A stretch of DNA of 51,341 nt from an uncultured Lactobacillus sp. (GTDB taxonomy: Bacteria; Bacillota; Bacilli; Lactobacillales; Lactobacillaceae). The notes below the pieces were generated by a model, which was not told where the DNA came from, did not search any database, and saw nothing but the letters and a program-made list of their open reading frames with translations. Position numbers and translations under genes: made by a program. The stretch is from positions 1 through 51,341 of the forward strand of contig CANOGU010000015.1 of assembly GCA_947565635.1 (NCBI GenBank), given 5' to 3'. Positions 18,838 to 28,186 of this stretch are shown here, piece by piece (within the stretch, counting starts at the first letter, position 1; each line of letters starts with the position of its first letter).

Positions 18838-19461
18838 TTATTCATTTTCCATCTTTTTCCACCAACTAGGTAGTTCAGCCAATAACTTTCTTAAAGCTTG
18901 ACCACGGTGAGAAATTGCATTCTTTTCATCAACTGTCATTTCAGCAAAAGTCTTTCCCTTATCTGGTACAAAGAAAAGTGGATCATAACCAAAATTGCCG
19001 TCTCCTCGCGGATAAGTCAAAATTTCTCCGCGAATCTCTCCTTCGGCTACTAAATCATCATCAAACTTACCAGGCCAAGATACAACCATCGTAGTATGAA
19101 AAGTAGCCTGTCTTTTTTCTTTCGGTACACCGCCCAATTCTGCCAATAACTTGGCATTATTTAAAGCATCATTATGAGCTTCTCCACCATAGCGTGCTGA
19201 ATAAACACCAGGTGCTCCGTTTAATTTATCAACAGACAAACCTGAGTCATCGGCTAAAGTTGGTAAATTACTAAATTTAGCCATTTTATGTGCCTTTAAT
19301 TTTGCATTAGCTAAAAAGGTAGTTCCAGTTTCTAAGACATGTGGTGGATCATTTAAATCATGATTAGTAATCACATGAATTGGAAAATTAATCTTACGTA
19401 AGGCTTCTTCTACTTCTTTAGCCTTATTTTTATTGTTAGTCGCAAATAATAAAGTATCCAT
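18838..19461 (-). CDS. rdgB: XTP/dITP diphosphatase (RdgB/HAM1 family)
   Basis: The 207-residue pyrophosphatase has the family hallmarks: LLFATNNKNKAKE at the N-terminus, TLADDSGLSVDKLNGAPGVYSARYGG near residues 66-90, and the C-terminal GDGNFGYDPLFFVP and SHRGQAL motifs. It hydrolyses non-canonical purine nucleoside triphosphates such as dITP and XTP to monophosphates, protecting DNA and RNA from their incorporation. It starts 2 bases after murI ends, so the two genes are co-transcribed and probably coupled, an order common in Firmicutes. Confidence 0.95.
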   Translation of the reverse strand: MDTLLFATNNKNKAKEVEEALRKINFPIHVITNHDLNDPPHVLETGTTFLANAKLKAHKMAKFSNLPTLADDSGLSVDKLNGAPGVYSARYGGEAHNDALNNAKLLAELGGVPKEKRQATFHTTMVVSWPGKFDDDLVAEGEIRGEILTYPRGDGNFGYDPLFFVPDKGKTFAEMTVDEKNAISHRGQALRKLLAELPSWWKKMENE

Positions 19462-19463
19462 TT

Positions 19464-20264
19464 TTATTCCTCAGCATTTACATGATAACCATTAATAGTG
19501 TCGTCATTCATCCATTGACGCGTAATCTCGGTAAACTTCTTTGCTTCACCCGTTGTGTAATACTCATGTTTAGTATCATGTCCTTCAGCAGCAAATAAAC
19601 CATCGCGTCGTAAAACATTATAAGTATATTGTGCCACCTGGTCAGCTGGATCAACAATCTTTTTGTCTTGACCAACAACTTCTACAATCTCATCCCTTAA
19701 TAAAGGATAATGCGTGCATCCTAAAACTAAAGTGTCGTAATCCGCATCCTTTAGCGAAGCCAAGCTTTCTTTCACTACTACTTTTTTTATGTCTTCACTA
19801 GGATCTTCTTCAGCTAAAGGAGCTAATTTTGGTTGTGCGAATTCACTAACTTGAATTTCAGGATCACGATATTGAATTTCTTTTAAATACGAATGACTAT
19901 CTACAGTTGCATTTGTTCCAATTACGGCTACATTTTTAGTATCTGTAGTTCTAGCAGCCGCTAATGCACCTGATTGCACCACACCGATTATTTGCAAAGG
20001 AATTTCTTTTTGAATTGTAGACATAGCTACAGCAGTTGCAGTATTGCAACCAAAAATAATAATTTTTACATCTTTACTTAATAAGAAGTTTACACTATCG
20101 CGAGTTAGAGAAATAATCTCTTCTCTTGAGCGATCCCCATACGGCATATTAGCCTGGTCGCCAATAAAAATTGTTGACTCATTAGGCATTTTTTCAATTA
20201 CTTTTTTTAAAACGGTTAAGCCGCCTAATCCTGAATCTAAAACTCCAATTGGTCGATTATCCAT
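19464..20264 (-). CDS. murI: glutamate racemase
   Basis: The 266-residue enzyme begins IGVLDSGLGGLTVLKK and has both catalytic cysteines: FGCNTATA near residue 75 and LGCTHYPLL near 185. It also has the substrate-binding MPYGDR near 40-45. It converts L-glutamate to D-glutamate for peptidoglycan synthesis. AAAGGAG precedes ATG 20264. It is the first gene of a two-gene operon with rdgB and diverges from yslB. Confidence 0.96.
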   Translation of the reverse strand: MDNRPIGVLDSGLGGLTVLKKVIEKMPNESTIFIGDQANMPYGDRSREEIISLTRDSVNFLLSKDVKIIIFGCNTATAVAMSTIQKEIPLQIIGVVQSGALAAARTTDTKNVAVIGTNATVDSHSYLKEIQYRDPEIQVSEFAQPKLAPLAEEDPSEDIKKVVVKESLASLKDADYDTLVLGCTHYPLLRDEIVEVVGQDKKIVDPADQVAQYTYNVLRRDGLFAAEGHDTKHEYYTTGEAKKFTEITRQWMNDDTINGYHVNAEE

Positions 20265-20360
20265 TAAAAAAACTCCTTTAAATAAATGATGATTAAATTC
20301 TCTTTTCTACTCCACCTATTTTAAGTTAAAATGATATAGAAGACAAAAGGAAATGAAAGC

Positions 20361-20756
20361 ATGGAACATACAAACGAACATCTTTATTTTTTAAATTCAT
20401 TATATCGTGATTTTATCTTACCTACCATTTTAGGTAGCGAAGATAAAGAAATTCTTTACTGGGCTGGAAAACACGTCAGTAGAAAGTATGATCTATCAGA
20501 CATTGATGATCTAATTGAGTTTTTTGATATGGCTCAATTTGGAACATTAAAAGTTCTCAAAGATAAAAAGCATACTGCAGTTTTTGAATTATCGGGGCAA
20601 GTTGTGACTGATAGACTTGATAGTCAAAGCGATGAATTTTCACTTGAAAGTGGCATTATCGCTGAGTGTCTAGAACGTCAAAATGGTACACCAACTGAAG
20701 CTTCAGCTACAATCACTAAAAAGCACGTCGTTCAAATTACTGCACAATCTGATTAG
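20361..20756 (+). CDS. yslB: YslB family protein (DUF2507)
   Basis: The 131-residue soluble protein matches the DUF2507 pattern: DFILPTILGSEDKEILYWAGKHVSRKY in the N-terminal half and FELSGQVV with SFSLESGIIAECLE-like features later. These proteins have a fold related to V4R/H-NOX-like small-molecule domains and are conserved in Firmicutes near murI or the succinate/uvrC region. Function is unknown. AAAGGAAATG lies before ATG 20361. It is a single gene ending at a strong bidirectional terminator. Confidence 0.85.
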   Translation: MEHTNEHLYFLNSLYRDFILPTILGSEDKEILYWAGKHVSRKYDLSDIDDLIEFFDMAQFGTLKVLKDKKHTAVFELSGQVVTDRLDSQSDEFSLESGIIAECLERQNGTPTEASATITKKHVVQITAQSD

Positions 20757-20780
20757 CTTAGCGATGTAAGTATTAACACT

Positions 20781-20824
20781 AAAAAACGGGTAATTCCTCA
20801 ATACAGAGGTTTTACCCGTTTTTT
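20781..20824. terminator. bidirectional terminator between yslB and trxA
   Basis: A perfect 13-bp stem is formed by AAAAAACGGGTAA (20781-20793) and TTACCCGTTTTTT (20812-20824). An inner CCTC/GAGG stem lies within it. The A/T runs suit both convergent genes. Confidence 0.92.
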
Positions 20825-20835
20825 ATCTCTATAAA

Positions 20836-21147
20836 TTAGTCAGTGTATTGATCTAAAATCTGTTCTAGCTTTTCTTTAGGAGTGTAACCAGTCAAACGGT
20901 CAACAATCTTACCATCCTTCTTAATTAATAAGGTTGGGATTGCCATAATTCCTAAATTACGTGCAGTTTCTTGGTTTTGATCAACATCCATCTTAGTGAA
21001 CTTTACATCGTCCATTTCTTCAGAAAGTTGGTCAATTACCGGTGATTGCATCTTACATGGACCACACCAAGTTGCCCAAAAATCAGTTAAAACAACGCCT
21101 TCACTAGTTTCATCTTCAAAAGTTGCATCTGTAATTTCATCAACCAT
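20836..21147 (-). CDS. trxA: thioredoxin
   Basis: The 103-residue protein is a classical thioredoxin. It has the FWATWCGPCKMQSP active site near residues 23-36, the cis-proline loop IMAIPTLLI near 70-78, and the C-terminal helix. It reduces disulfides in cytosolic proteins using thioredoxin reductase. GAGGTAATAACT lies before ATG 21147. It sits just downstream of mutS2 on the same strand, an order seen widely in lactobacilli, with an 84-base gap. Confidence 0.96.
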   Translation of the reverse strand: MVDEITDATFEDETSEGVVLTDFWATWCGPCKMQSPVIDQLSEEMDDVKFTKMDVDQNQETARNLGIMAIPTLLIKKDGKIVDRLTGYTPKEKLEQILDQYTD

Positions 21148-21231
21148 AGTTATTACCTCACAAAATCAATTAAATTCTTTATATTATAAGTATAGTTTAG
21201 TTGAACTGCTTACTTTTTGCAAGTATATTGC

Positions 21232-23598
21232 TTACTGTAAATGAACGATTGTTGCTCCAGTTCCGCCTTGATTAGCAGGTGCATAGCTATAACTCTTTAC
21301 ATGTCGATTTCTCTTTAAGTATTGCTGTACACCATTTCTAATTGCACCAGTTCCGATACCATGAATAATAGTTACGGTATTTAATCCAGCTAACAGAGAC
21401 GTATCAAGATAACGATCTAAATTAGTTAAAGCTTCTTCATAACGTTGTCCTCTTAAATCAAGCTCACTACTTGCTCTACTTGAACGAAGACCGCGACTAG
21501 AACGAACAGTTTTTTCTGGTTTCTTTAGACTAGATTGAGTTGCAACTTTTTCAACATCACGATCAGTAACTTTAACTTTCAAGATACCAATTTGAACTTC
21601 AAATTCATGTTCTCCTAACTTCTTAGTAATCACACCTTGTTGCCCATATGACAATACTTTTACATTATCACCTACATTTACATCATGCCGCCGCTTTTCA
21701 CGTTGCAATACTTTATTATGAGCCAAATTTTGATTTTCACGTTCAAGTTTGTTTAACGCACCCTTAGCATCAATTACCTTATTAGTTCTAACCTGTCCAC
21801 CGGCTCTTCTTTGTTGTTCCAAATCATTGATAATCTTATCAGCTTTTTGTCTCTTTTTAGCAAGCATTTCATCAGCTTTTTCTTGAGCTTTTTCAAGTTG
21901 TTTCTCCACTTGCTGATTATACCAGTCAAGACCATTTTGAAGTTGGCGTTTAAGCGTAATACTTTGATCAACATTCTGCTTCAAAGTTTCATGAAGCTGC
22001 TCAGCTGCCTTAGTTTGCTCAGTTAAACGCTCAATCATCTTATTGATATCACTATCTTCATTATTCATTAGGCTTTTAGCTTTATCAACAACAGCTTCAT
22101 CCATCCCCAATTGATGTGCAATAGCAAAAGCATTACTTTGCCCAGGGATACCAATTCTTAAACGATAAGTTGGTGTCAATTTTTTTAAGTCAAATTCCAT
22201 TGAAGCATTTGTTGTTCTTTTGCGATTATAGCCATAGAGCTTTAATTCCGGATAGTGAGTAGTAATTGCAATTTTTGCTTTCGTTTGACGTAAATCATCT
22301 AGAATTGCAATTGCCAAGCTAGCACCTTCTTCAGGATCAGTACCAGCACCTAATTCATCAATTAAAACTAAATCGTCTTCAGTTACATCCTTCATAATGC
22401 GGATAATTTGATCCATATGGGATGAGAAAGTACTCAATGATTGCTCGATTGACTGCTCATCCCCAATATCAGCATAAATTTCATTAAAGACAGTTAGTTG
22501 ACTACCATCCTCAGCCGTAATAAATAAACCAGCCTGAGCCATTAATTGCAACAAACCTAAAGTTTTTAGAGTAATTGTCTTTCCACCTGTATTTGGTCCA
22601 GTAATTAGCATCGTGTCAAAACTGGTTCCTAGTTCAATATTATTTGGAACCACCTTTTTAGGATCAATTAAAGGATGTCGAGCCTTTCTTAATTTAATTA
22701 CATGATCTTGATTTAAAACTGGCTCAGTGGCCTTCATCACCTTAGCTAACTTACTTTTTGCACTTAAAAAATCTAGTTGCGTTAAAGCTGTAGCATTATT
22801 CTTAATTTCTTTTTGATAAATACCAGCAAGTTCTGATAATTCAACAAAAATGCGGTGAATTTCTTGTCGCTCTTGTGCCATTAAATTTTGCTGACGATTG
22901 TTAAGAACTAAAACTGCTTGTGGTTCAATAAATAAAGTTTGTCCACTAGCACTTTGATCATGAACGACTCCACCAAACTTATTTCGATATTCTTGTTTTA
23001 CTGGCAAAACATAGCGTCCATCTCTAATAGTTACAATATTTTCTGATAGATATTGTGTGTGTTTACCGCTAATATAGTCATTCATATGATTCTTAATGTC
23101 AGTTTCATTACTTTGAATATCATGTCTTAATTGCATTAATTTAGATGAAGCTGTATCTTTGACCGTTCCATCATATTCAATTGATTGATATAGTTTCTTA
23201 AATAATTCTTCTGGAACCGCTAAGTTTTTGAGATATTTTTCAATTGGACGTGTCTCAATTTCTCGCTCTTCTAAATCTGATGCAAATTGTCCAACATCTT
23301 TAGCTAAACTTAAAACTAAAAAGATATTACCTAATTCTTCACCGTTTAGATTAGCTTTAACTTTTAATCTCTTTAAACTAGGTCTAACATCCTTAAAATT
23401 AGTTATTGGCATTGGCCCTTTAACTCTAAGAATATTAGAAAGTACCCTAGTTTGATCGATTGACTTTTTTACTTCATCAAAATCACTACTTGGCATTAAT
23501 TTCAACGCCTGCTTTTTTGCAGGGGCAGTAATTGCCAAGTCACTTAGTTGTTTAATTATTCGATTATATTCTAATTTTTCAATAATTTTAGAGTTCAT
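21232..23598 (-). CDS. mutS2: endonuclease MutS2
   Basis: The 788-residue protein has the MutS-like core and ATPase, with Walker A TGPNTGGKT near residue 332 and Walker B LVLIDELGAGTDP. A long Gln/Lys-rich coiled coil (about 510-630) and a KOW-like segment follow, and then the C-terminal Smr domain (ELDLRGQRYEEAL, IIHGIGTGAIR, GGTGATIV). It lacks the mismatch-recognition domain of MutS. The family acts on recombination intermediates and on stalled or collided ribosomes. A GTG at 23607 is in frame, but AGGTGG placed 5 bases before ATG 23598 fixes the start there. Confidence 0.95.
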   Translation of the reverse strand: MNSKIIEKLEYNRIIKQLSDLAITAPAKKQALKLMPSSDFDEVKKSIDQTRVLSNILRVKGPMPITNFKDVRPSLKRLKVKANLNGEELGNIFLVLSLAKDVGQFASDLEEREIETRPIEKYLKNLAVPEELFKKLYQSIEYDGTVKDTASSKLMQLRHDIQSNETDIKNHMNDYISGKHTQYLSENIVTIRDGRYVLPVKQEYRNKFGGVVHDQSASGQTLFIEPQAVLVLNNRQQNLMAQERQEIHRIFVELSELAGIYQKEIKNNATALTQLDFLSAKSKLAKVMKATEPVLNQDHVIKLRKARHPLIDPKKVVPNNIELGTSFDTMLITGPNTGGKTITLKTLGLLQLMAQAGLFITAEDGSQLTVFNEIYADIGDEQSIEQSLSTFSSHMDQIIRIMKDVTEDDLVLIDELGAGTDPEEGASLAIAILDDLRQTKAKIAITTHYPELKLYGYNRKRTTNASMEFDLKKLTPTYRLRIGIPGQSNAFAIAHQLGMDEAVVDKAKSLMNNEDSDINKMIERLTEQTKAAEQLHETLKQNVDQSITLKRQLQNGLDWYNQQVEKQLEKAQEKADEMLAKKRQKADKIINDLEQQRRAGGQVRTNKVIDAKGALNKLERENQNLAHNKVLQREKRRHDVNVGDNVKVLSYGQQGVITKKLGEHEFEVQIGILKVKVTDRDVEKVATQSSLKKPEKTVRSSRGLRSSRASSELDLRGQRYEEALTNLDRYLDTSLLAGLNTVTIIHGIGTGAIRNGVQQYLKRNRHVKSYSYAPANQGGTGATIVHLQ

Positions 23599-23612
23599 AT
23601 TTTCCACCTAGC

Positions 23613-23640
23613 AAAAAGGTCCCATCACTGGGACCTTTTT
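23613..23640. terminator. terminator between cvpA and mutS2
   Basis: AAAAAGGTCCC (23613-23623) and GGGACCTTTTT (23630-23640) form an 11-bp stem. It overlaps the cvpA stop and sits just before the mutS2 ribosome binding site, so mutS2 expression may depend on readthrough or on a promoter inside this short gap. Confidence 0.85.
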
Positions 23641-24181
23641 ATATTGTTGTAATGAATAAATTTATAAAAATTTGGGAAATCCCTGGGGAAAAGTGCAAAA
23701 TTCCGCTTGCCAGAATAGAATGTCCCAACATATTTTGCAAACTATTATTAGGAATCGTAGCCAAAATAAACAAAAGTAGATAGACACTAATTAAAGTCAC
23801 AATAAAGGAAATTATTAAGCTCCCCCATAGATTTAATCTAGCATCTACAGTAACATATCTTAACTGACTAAAGCCTAACATTACCAGGCGCCATAAACAG
23901 CATACAATTAATAAAATAAGCGAAAAAGCAAAAGCTGCATAAAATGACTTATCTAATGTTAATCCTGTCGTTTTATCAAAAAATGCGAAACTACTTCGAT
24001 CACTTGCAGAAGGATATGGTACCCAAAGATTTAGAAAGTTGCTAAAAGGTCGATACAAAAGAGTTGCAAAAATTAATCCTATTACATATCCACCAGCCGC
24101 TAACCCCTCATATACTATTCCACGCCGATAGCCTACATAACAACAATAGATAAAAATTAATAAAATGAAGAAAGAAATCAT
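23639..24181 (-). CDS. cvpA: CvpA family membrane protein
   Basis: The 180-residue protein has four hydrophobic segments (about residues 1-15, 28-45, 80-100, 122-145) and the CvpA-type opening with YRRGIVYEGLAAGGYVIGLIFA. CvpA homologues are needed for colicin V export in E. coli and form a broad membrane family of unclear role. In Firmicutes the gene is regularly found just upstream of mutS2, as here. It lies between two terminators. Confidence 0.88.
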   Translation of the reverse strand: MISFFILLIFIYCCYVGYRRGIVYEGLAAGGYVIGLIFATLLYRPFSNFLNLWVPYPSASDRSSFAFFDKTTGLTLDKSFYAAFAFSLILLIVCCLWRLVMLGFSQLRYVTVDARLNLWGSLIISFIVTLISVYLLLFILATIPNNSLQNMLGHSILASGILHFSPGISQIFINLFITTI

Positions 24182-24199
24182 TGTTCATCCTTATTAAGC

Positions 24200-24228
24200 A
24201 AAAAAGACCAGCAACGCCAGTCTTTTTT
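24200..24228 (-). terminator. terminator of the alaS operon
   Basis: AAAAAAGAC (24200-24208) pairs with GTCTTTTTT (24220-24228) around an 11-base loop. It ends the alaS-ireB-ruvX-DUF1292 transcript. Confidence 0.85.
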
Positions 24229-24233
24229 GAAGA

Positions 24234-24548
24234 TTATTCGCCGCTTAAGCGATCGTCTGACAAAAATGTATTTAAAACTCCTTGTACCATGTTCCACTCA
24301 TCATCATCTGTGATTTCATGTAAGTCAGAACTAGTTACATCGCCATCTGCATCTGCATCATAGCTGAAAGCTTGTACTTCAACATCATCATCGTCACTAA
24401 CAGCTGCTGGATATAGCAAAACGTAAGATTTACCATAATCTTCAGATGTAAAAGTAAATAAGATTTCAAATAATTCTTCATTACCTTGTTCGTCAACTAA
24501 AGTAATTTGACGATCATTATCTTGGTTAGCGTTAATTTTTTCACTCAT
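24234..24548 (-). CDS. yrzB: DUF1292 domain-containing protein (YrzB family)
   Basis: This 104-residue, very acidic protein has the DUF1292 core: ITLVDEQGNEELFEILFTF, YGKSYVLLYP and a DDDDVEVQAFSY segment. It is conserved in Firmicutes directly after ruvX, as here with a 1-base gap. Its function is not known. AGGATAATT lies before ATG 24548. The context suggests co-expression with ruvX, alaS and ireB. Confidence 0.9.
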   Translation of the reverse strand: MSEKINANQDNDRQITLVDEQGNEELFEILFTFTSEDYGKSYVLLYPAAVSDDDDVEVQAFSYDADADGDVTSSDLHEITDDDEWNMVQGVLNTFLSDDRLSGE

Positions 24549-24549
24549 T

Positions 24550-24981
24550 TTAATTATCCTTTCTGGTTGCTTCTAAATAGTTTTGCAAGATTAAAACAGC
24601 AGCCATTTGGTCAATAACTTTTTTTCGTTCAACACGATCATGGACGCCAGCTTCTTCGACTAAAATTCGATCAGCTTGCACTGTTGTAAGACGTTCATCT
24701 ACGTAATAAACAGGTAGGTCAAACTTTTCTTTTAAGCGCTCACCATACTGTTTACTTCTTTCTACGGAATGTCCACTACTACCATCCATGTTTTTAGGTA
24801 AACCTAAAACAAAGCCTTCAACATCATATTTACGTACAATTTTTCTGATTTGACGCATACCAAAGCTAAACTTGCTTTCGTCAATCTTAATTGTTTCAAG
24901 CTCTTGAGCGGTAATTCCCAAAGGGTCACTGATTGCAACACCGACAGTCTTAGAGCCAACATCAAGTCCAAGTAATCGCAT
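24550..24981 (-). CDS. ruvX: Holliday junction resolvase-like RuvX (YqgF)
   Basis: The 143-residue RNase H-fold protein has [19 protein letters not shown] at the N-terminus with the first catalytic Asp. It also has [11 protein letters not shown] and the YVDERLTT motif with the second acidic residues, and ends near [13 protein letters not shown]. YqgF/RuvX proteins act in nucleic-acid processing; pre-16S rRNA 5' maturation is established for the E. coli protein, and resolvase activity has been reported in others. It abuts ireB (24981 is shared). Confidence 0.94.
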   Translation of the reverse strand: MRLLGLDVGSKTVGVAISDPLGITAQELETIKIDESKFSFGMRQIRKIVRKYDVEGFVLGLPKNMDGSSGHSVERSKQYGERLKEKFDLPVYYVDERLTTVQADRILVEEAGVHDRVERKKVIDQMAAVLILQNYLEATRKDN

Positions 24982-25238
24982 TATTTATTTTTACCTAAAT
25001 AACTCTTAACCAATTCCTCAATAATTTCATCACGTTCATGTTTCAAGATCAAATTACGTGCATCATTATGCCGAGGAATATATGCAGGGTCGCCTGAAAG
25101 TAAGTAACCAACAATTTGATTAATTGGGCTATAGCCCTTTTCCTCAAGTGCATTGTATACGTCTTGTAGAGTATCGTATACATTCTTACCCTTATTTTGG
25201 TTAAAGTCAAAATGCATTGTTTTATCTAGCGAACTCAT
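24981..25238 (-). CDS. ireB: IreB family regulatory phosphoprotein
   Basis: The 85-residue protein begins [12 protein letters not shown], then has [37 protein letters not shown], the hallmark of the IreB/YrzL (DUF965) family. In Enterococcus IreB is phosphorylated by the Ser/Thr kinase IreK and tunes cephalosporin tolerance. A longer frame to 25292 exists, but AGGAGG 7 bases before ATG 25238 and the family's usual length settle the start. It sits between alaS and ruvX. Confidence 0.93.
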   Translation of the reverse strand: MSSLDKTMHFDFNQNKGKNVYDTLQDVYNALEEKGYSPINQIVGYLLSGDPAYIPRHNDARNLILKHERDEIIEELVKSYLGKNK

Positions 25239-25292
25239 AATAAAATTCCTCCTATTCTTCTTAATTTTACTTGAAATATCGAACGAACTCAA

Positions 25293-27941
25293 TTAATTTT
25301 GTTTTTCTTCAACTTCTTGTAACACTTTAGCAATAGCGTCCTTTAAACCAGCTGGGTTCTTACCACCAGCCTGAGCCATATTTGGACGACCACCACCGCC
25401 ACCACCAAAGATTGGAGCAGCAGTCTTAATTAAGTCGCCTGCCTTAAGACCTGCTTTAATTGCTTTATCATTCAAGCTAATTACCATGTTAGCCTTATCA
25501 TTAACTTGGGCAGCTAAAACTAAGACATCGGACTTATCGCTACTCTTCCAGTTGTCGGCAAGCTCACGTAAATCGTTCATACCTTCAACATCAGCTTGAG
25601 CAGCAATTACAGTTAAGTCCTTAACTTGTTTAACATCGTTGAACAAGTCACCTGCTTTTGCCCTGTTAATTTGAGCCTTTAATTGTTCAGCTTCTTTTTG
25701 GCTTGTACGTAAATCTTCTTCAATTGAAGCAATCTTATTAGTTACATCTTCAACCTTGGTTGCCTTAACTTCTTCTTGAACTTCCTTCAAGATCTCATCA
25801 CGGTCTGTTACATACTTGTATGCTTCTGGTCCAGTAACAGCAATAATTCTACGGGTACCAGCACCAACAGCAGATTCAGAAACAATCTTAAGCATACCGA
25901 TTTGGTCGGTGTTTTCACAGTGCGTACCACCACAGAATTCAGTTGAGAAGTCATCGATTTGAACAACGCGAACTGTATCACCATATTTTTCACCAAATAA
26001 GGCTAAAGCACCCATCTTCAAACCAGTATCAGAATCAGTAACAGTTGTCTTAACTGGAATTTCTTCCCAGATCTTTTCGTTAACGATCTTTTCAACGTTA
26101 GCAATTTCTTTCTTAGTCATTGGCTCTAAACTAGTAAAGTCAAAACGTAAGTAGTCAGGTTCAACTAAAGATCCAGCTTGGTGAGTATGAGTACCTAAAA
26201 CCTCACGTAGAGCTGCATGCAATAAGTGGGTAGCAGTATGATTGTGCTTTAAGCCGCGACGACGCTTTTGATCAACCTTCAAGATGTATTCTTGTCCCTT
26301 TTCAAGTGGCAAAATAACATCTACAAAGTGCAAGTTTTGATCATTTGGTGCGTGTTGTACATCAGTTACACGAGCGACTAATTCACCATTTTGATTCAAA
26401 ATTTCACCATGATCAGCAACTTGTCCACCACGTTCTGCGTAGAATGGAGTCTTATCAAAAATTAAAGTTGCATGTTCACTGTCAGCCTTGTCAACTAACT
26501 TATCATCTACAACAATATCAATCAACTTAGCATGCTTTTCTTCTAAGACACCATATTCGAATTCACTCTTATCTTTAATGTTCATTAAAGTAACATCTTG
26601 TGAACCCATTGATTGTAAGTTACCACGAGCTTTTCTCGCACGTTCCTTTTGGGCTTTCATTTCTTCATCAAAGCCCTTCTTATCAACTTTAAGGCCGGCA
26701 TCTTGAGCAGCTTCAAAAGTTAATTCGTATGGGAAGCCATAAGTATCAAATAACTTGAAAGCATCCTTACCAGAAATAGTTTTATTATCGCTCTTCTTAG
26801 CTTCAGCAATAATATTATCAAGCAAGTTCAAACCAGATGAAAGAGTCACTTGGAATCGTTCTTCTTCGTTCTTAATTACCTTTTGAATAAATGCTTGTTG
26901 ATCAACAACTTCTGGATAGTGACTCTTCATAATTTCACCAACTACAGGTACCAACTTGTACAAAAATGCACCCTTAATACCTAAACGTTGCCCATTTAAG
27001 TCAGCACGTCTAATTAATCGACGCAAAACATATCCACGACCTGAGTTTGAAGGTAAAGCACCATCTGCAATCGCAAAGCTAACAGCACGAACGTGGTCAG
27101 CAATGATCTTAAATGAAACATCGTCTTCTTTGTTTACTGCATATTTCTTGCCATCACTTAACTTCTCAGTTTCCTTAATGATTGGCATAAATAAGTCAGT
27201 TTCAAAGTTAGTTGGAGCGTCTTGAATAATTGAAACAACACGTTCTAATCCCATACCGGTATCAATATTTTTATGTGGTTGATCAACATATTTACCATTA
27301 GGCAAGTGGTTAAATTGTGAAAATACGATGTTCCAAATTTCGAGGTAGCGAGCATTTTCTCCACCTGGGAAGTTTTCTGGATCGTCTTCTGCAACGTCAT
27401 TATTTTCTTGACCACGGTCGTAGAAAATTTCTGAGTCAGGACCACATGGACCTTCACCAATATCCCAGAAGTTATCTTCTAACTTAACAATGTGGTCTTC
27501 TGGCAAACCAACAACATCGTGCCACATGTGGTATGCTTCAGTATCTTTTGGATAAACAGTTACATAAAGCTTATCTGGATCAAGACCTAACCACTTTGGA
27601 CTAGTTAAAAATTCCCAAGCCCAAGGAATAACTTCTTTCTTAAAGTAGTCCCCAACTGAGAAATTACCAAGCATTTCAAAGAAAGTTTGGTGACGTGCTG
27701 TTTTACCAACATTCTCAATATCGTTAGTTCTGATTGATTTTTGAGAAGAAGTAATTCTGTGATTCTTAGGTACAACAGAACCATCAAAATATTTCTTCAT
27801 TGTAGCAACCCCAGAGTTAATCCATAACAAGGTTGGGTCGTCTTGTGGAATCAATGATGCACTTTGCATAACCATGTGGCCATGCTCTTTAAAAAAGTCC
27901 AAGAACATTTGACGTACTTGTGAACTAGTCAATTGTTTCAT
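25293..27941 (-). CDS. alaS: alanyl-tRNA synthetase
   Basis: The 882-residue class II synthetase has an N-terminal catalytic domain, with FLDFFKEHGH then NDIENVGKTARHQTFFEMLGNFSVGDYFK. The editing domain carries HNHTATHLLHAAL (zinc HxxxH) and CGGTHCENT. The C-terminal DHHA1-like domain ends with a glycine-rich FGGGGGGRPNMAQAGGK motif. It charges tRNA-Ala and edits mischarged Ser/Gly. The frame extends upstream to 27986, but GTAGGAGAA before ATG 27941 and the family start MKQLTSSQVRQMFLDFF support 27941. It is controlled by the upstream T-box. Confidence 0.97.
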   Translation of the reverse strand: MKQLTSSQVRQMFLDFFKEHGHMVMQSASLIPQDDPTLLWINSGVATMKKYFDGSVVPKNHRITSSQKSIRTNDIENVGKTARHQTFFEMLGNFSVGDYFKKEVIPWAWEFLTSPKWLGLDPDKLYVTVYPKDTEAYHMWHDVVGLPEDHIVKLEDNFWDIGEGPCGPDSEIFYDRGQENNDVAEDDPENFPGGENARYLEIWNIVFSQFNHLPNGKYVDQPHKNIDTGMGLERVVSIIQDAPTNFETDLFMPIIKETEKLSDGKKYAVNKEDDVSFKIIADHVRAVSFAIADGALPSNSGRGYVLRRLIRRADLNGQRLGIKGAFLYKLVPVVGEIMKSHYPEVVDQQAFIQKVIKNEEERFQVTLSSGLNLLDNIIAEAKKSDNKTISGKDAFKLFDTYGFPYELTFEAAQDAGLKVDKKGFDEEMKAQKERARKARGNLQSMGSQDVTLMNIKDKSEFEYGVLEEKHAKLIDIVVDDKLVDKADSEHATLIFDKTPFYAERGGQVADHGEILNQNGELVARVTDVQHAPNDQNLHFVDVILPLEKGQEYILKVDQKRRRGLKHNHTATHLLHAALREVLGTHTHQAGSLVEPDYLRFDFTSLEPMTKKEIANVEKIVNEKIWEEIPVKTTVTDSDTGLKMGALALFGEKYGDTVRVVQIDDFSTEFCGGTHCENTDQIGMLKIVSESAVGAGTRRIIAVTGPEAYKYVTDRDEILKEVQEEVKATKVEDVTNKIASIEEDLRTSQKEAEQLKAQINRAKAGDLFNDVKQVKDLTVIAAQADVEGMNDLRELADNWKSSDKSDVLVLAAQVNDKANMVISLNDKAIKAGLKAGDLIKTAAPIFGGGGGGRPNMAQAGGKNPAGLKDAIAKVLQEVEEKQN

Positions 27942-27962
27942 AAAAAGTTCTCCTACAAATAT

Positions 27963-28152
27963 AAAAAACACTATTGCATAAAACAAGGACGCTCCCAGCG
28001 CGGTACCACCTTGATTGCAACAGTGTTTGTTACCTCTTAATTATTTATTATTTATCAATTTAAAATTAGGTAGCATTACTAAGTACCTCTAGATCTTCTC
28101 ACCTAATAGATCCTCTCTTTGAAGAAAATACCTCAGTAATATGTCCTAAACG
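27963..28152 (-). promoter_or_regulatory. T-box riboswitch leader of alaS
   Basis: The minus-strand leader contains the T-box core AAGGTGGTACCGCG (27999-28012). Upstream is a Stem I-like region with GGTGAGA and a GCU triplet in a candidate specifier loop (GTAAT-GCT-ACC), an alanine codon. The terminator is nested: an inner helix within 27984-28013, and an outer 12-bp helix with one wobble pair (27967-27978 with 28016-28027), then a T run. Uncharged tRNA-Ala would pair with the T-box and favour antitermination of alaS-ireB-ruvX-yrzB. Family and amino-acid assignment are strong; exact Stem I boundaries are approximate. Confidence 0.9.
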
Positions 28153-28158
28153 TGATTT

Positions 28159-28186
28159 ATTTTACTACAAATTTTCTAGTTGTCAA
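28159..28186 (-). promoter_or_regulatory. promoter of the alaS T-box transcript
   Basis: On the minus strand a perfect -35 TTGACA (28181-28186) stands 16 bases from TAAAAT (28159-28164). The -35 box overlaps the last codons and stop of the upstream DEAD-box helicase gene. Confidence 0.75.

Noticed and set aside
26345-27225. Plus-strand ORFs opposite alaS
   Set aside because: They are antisense shadows of a well-conserved synthetase gene without ribosome binding sites.
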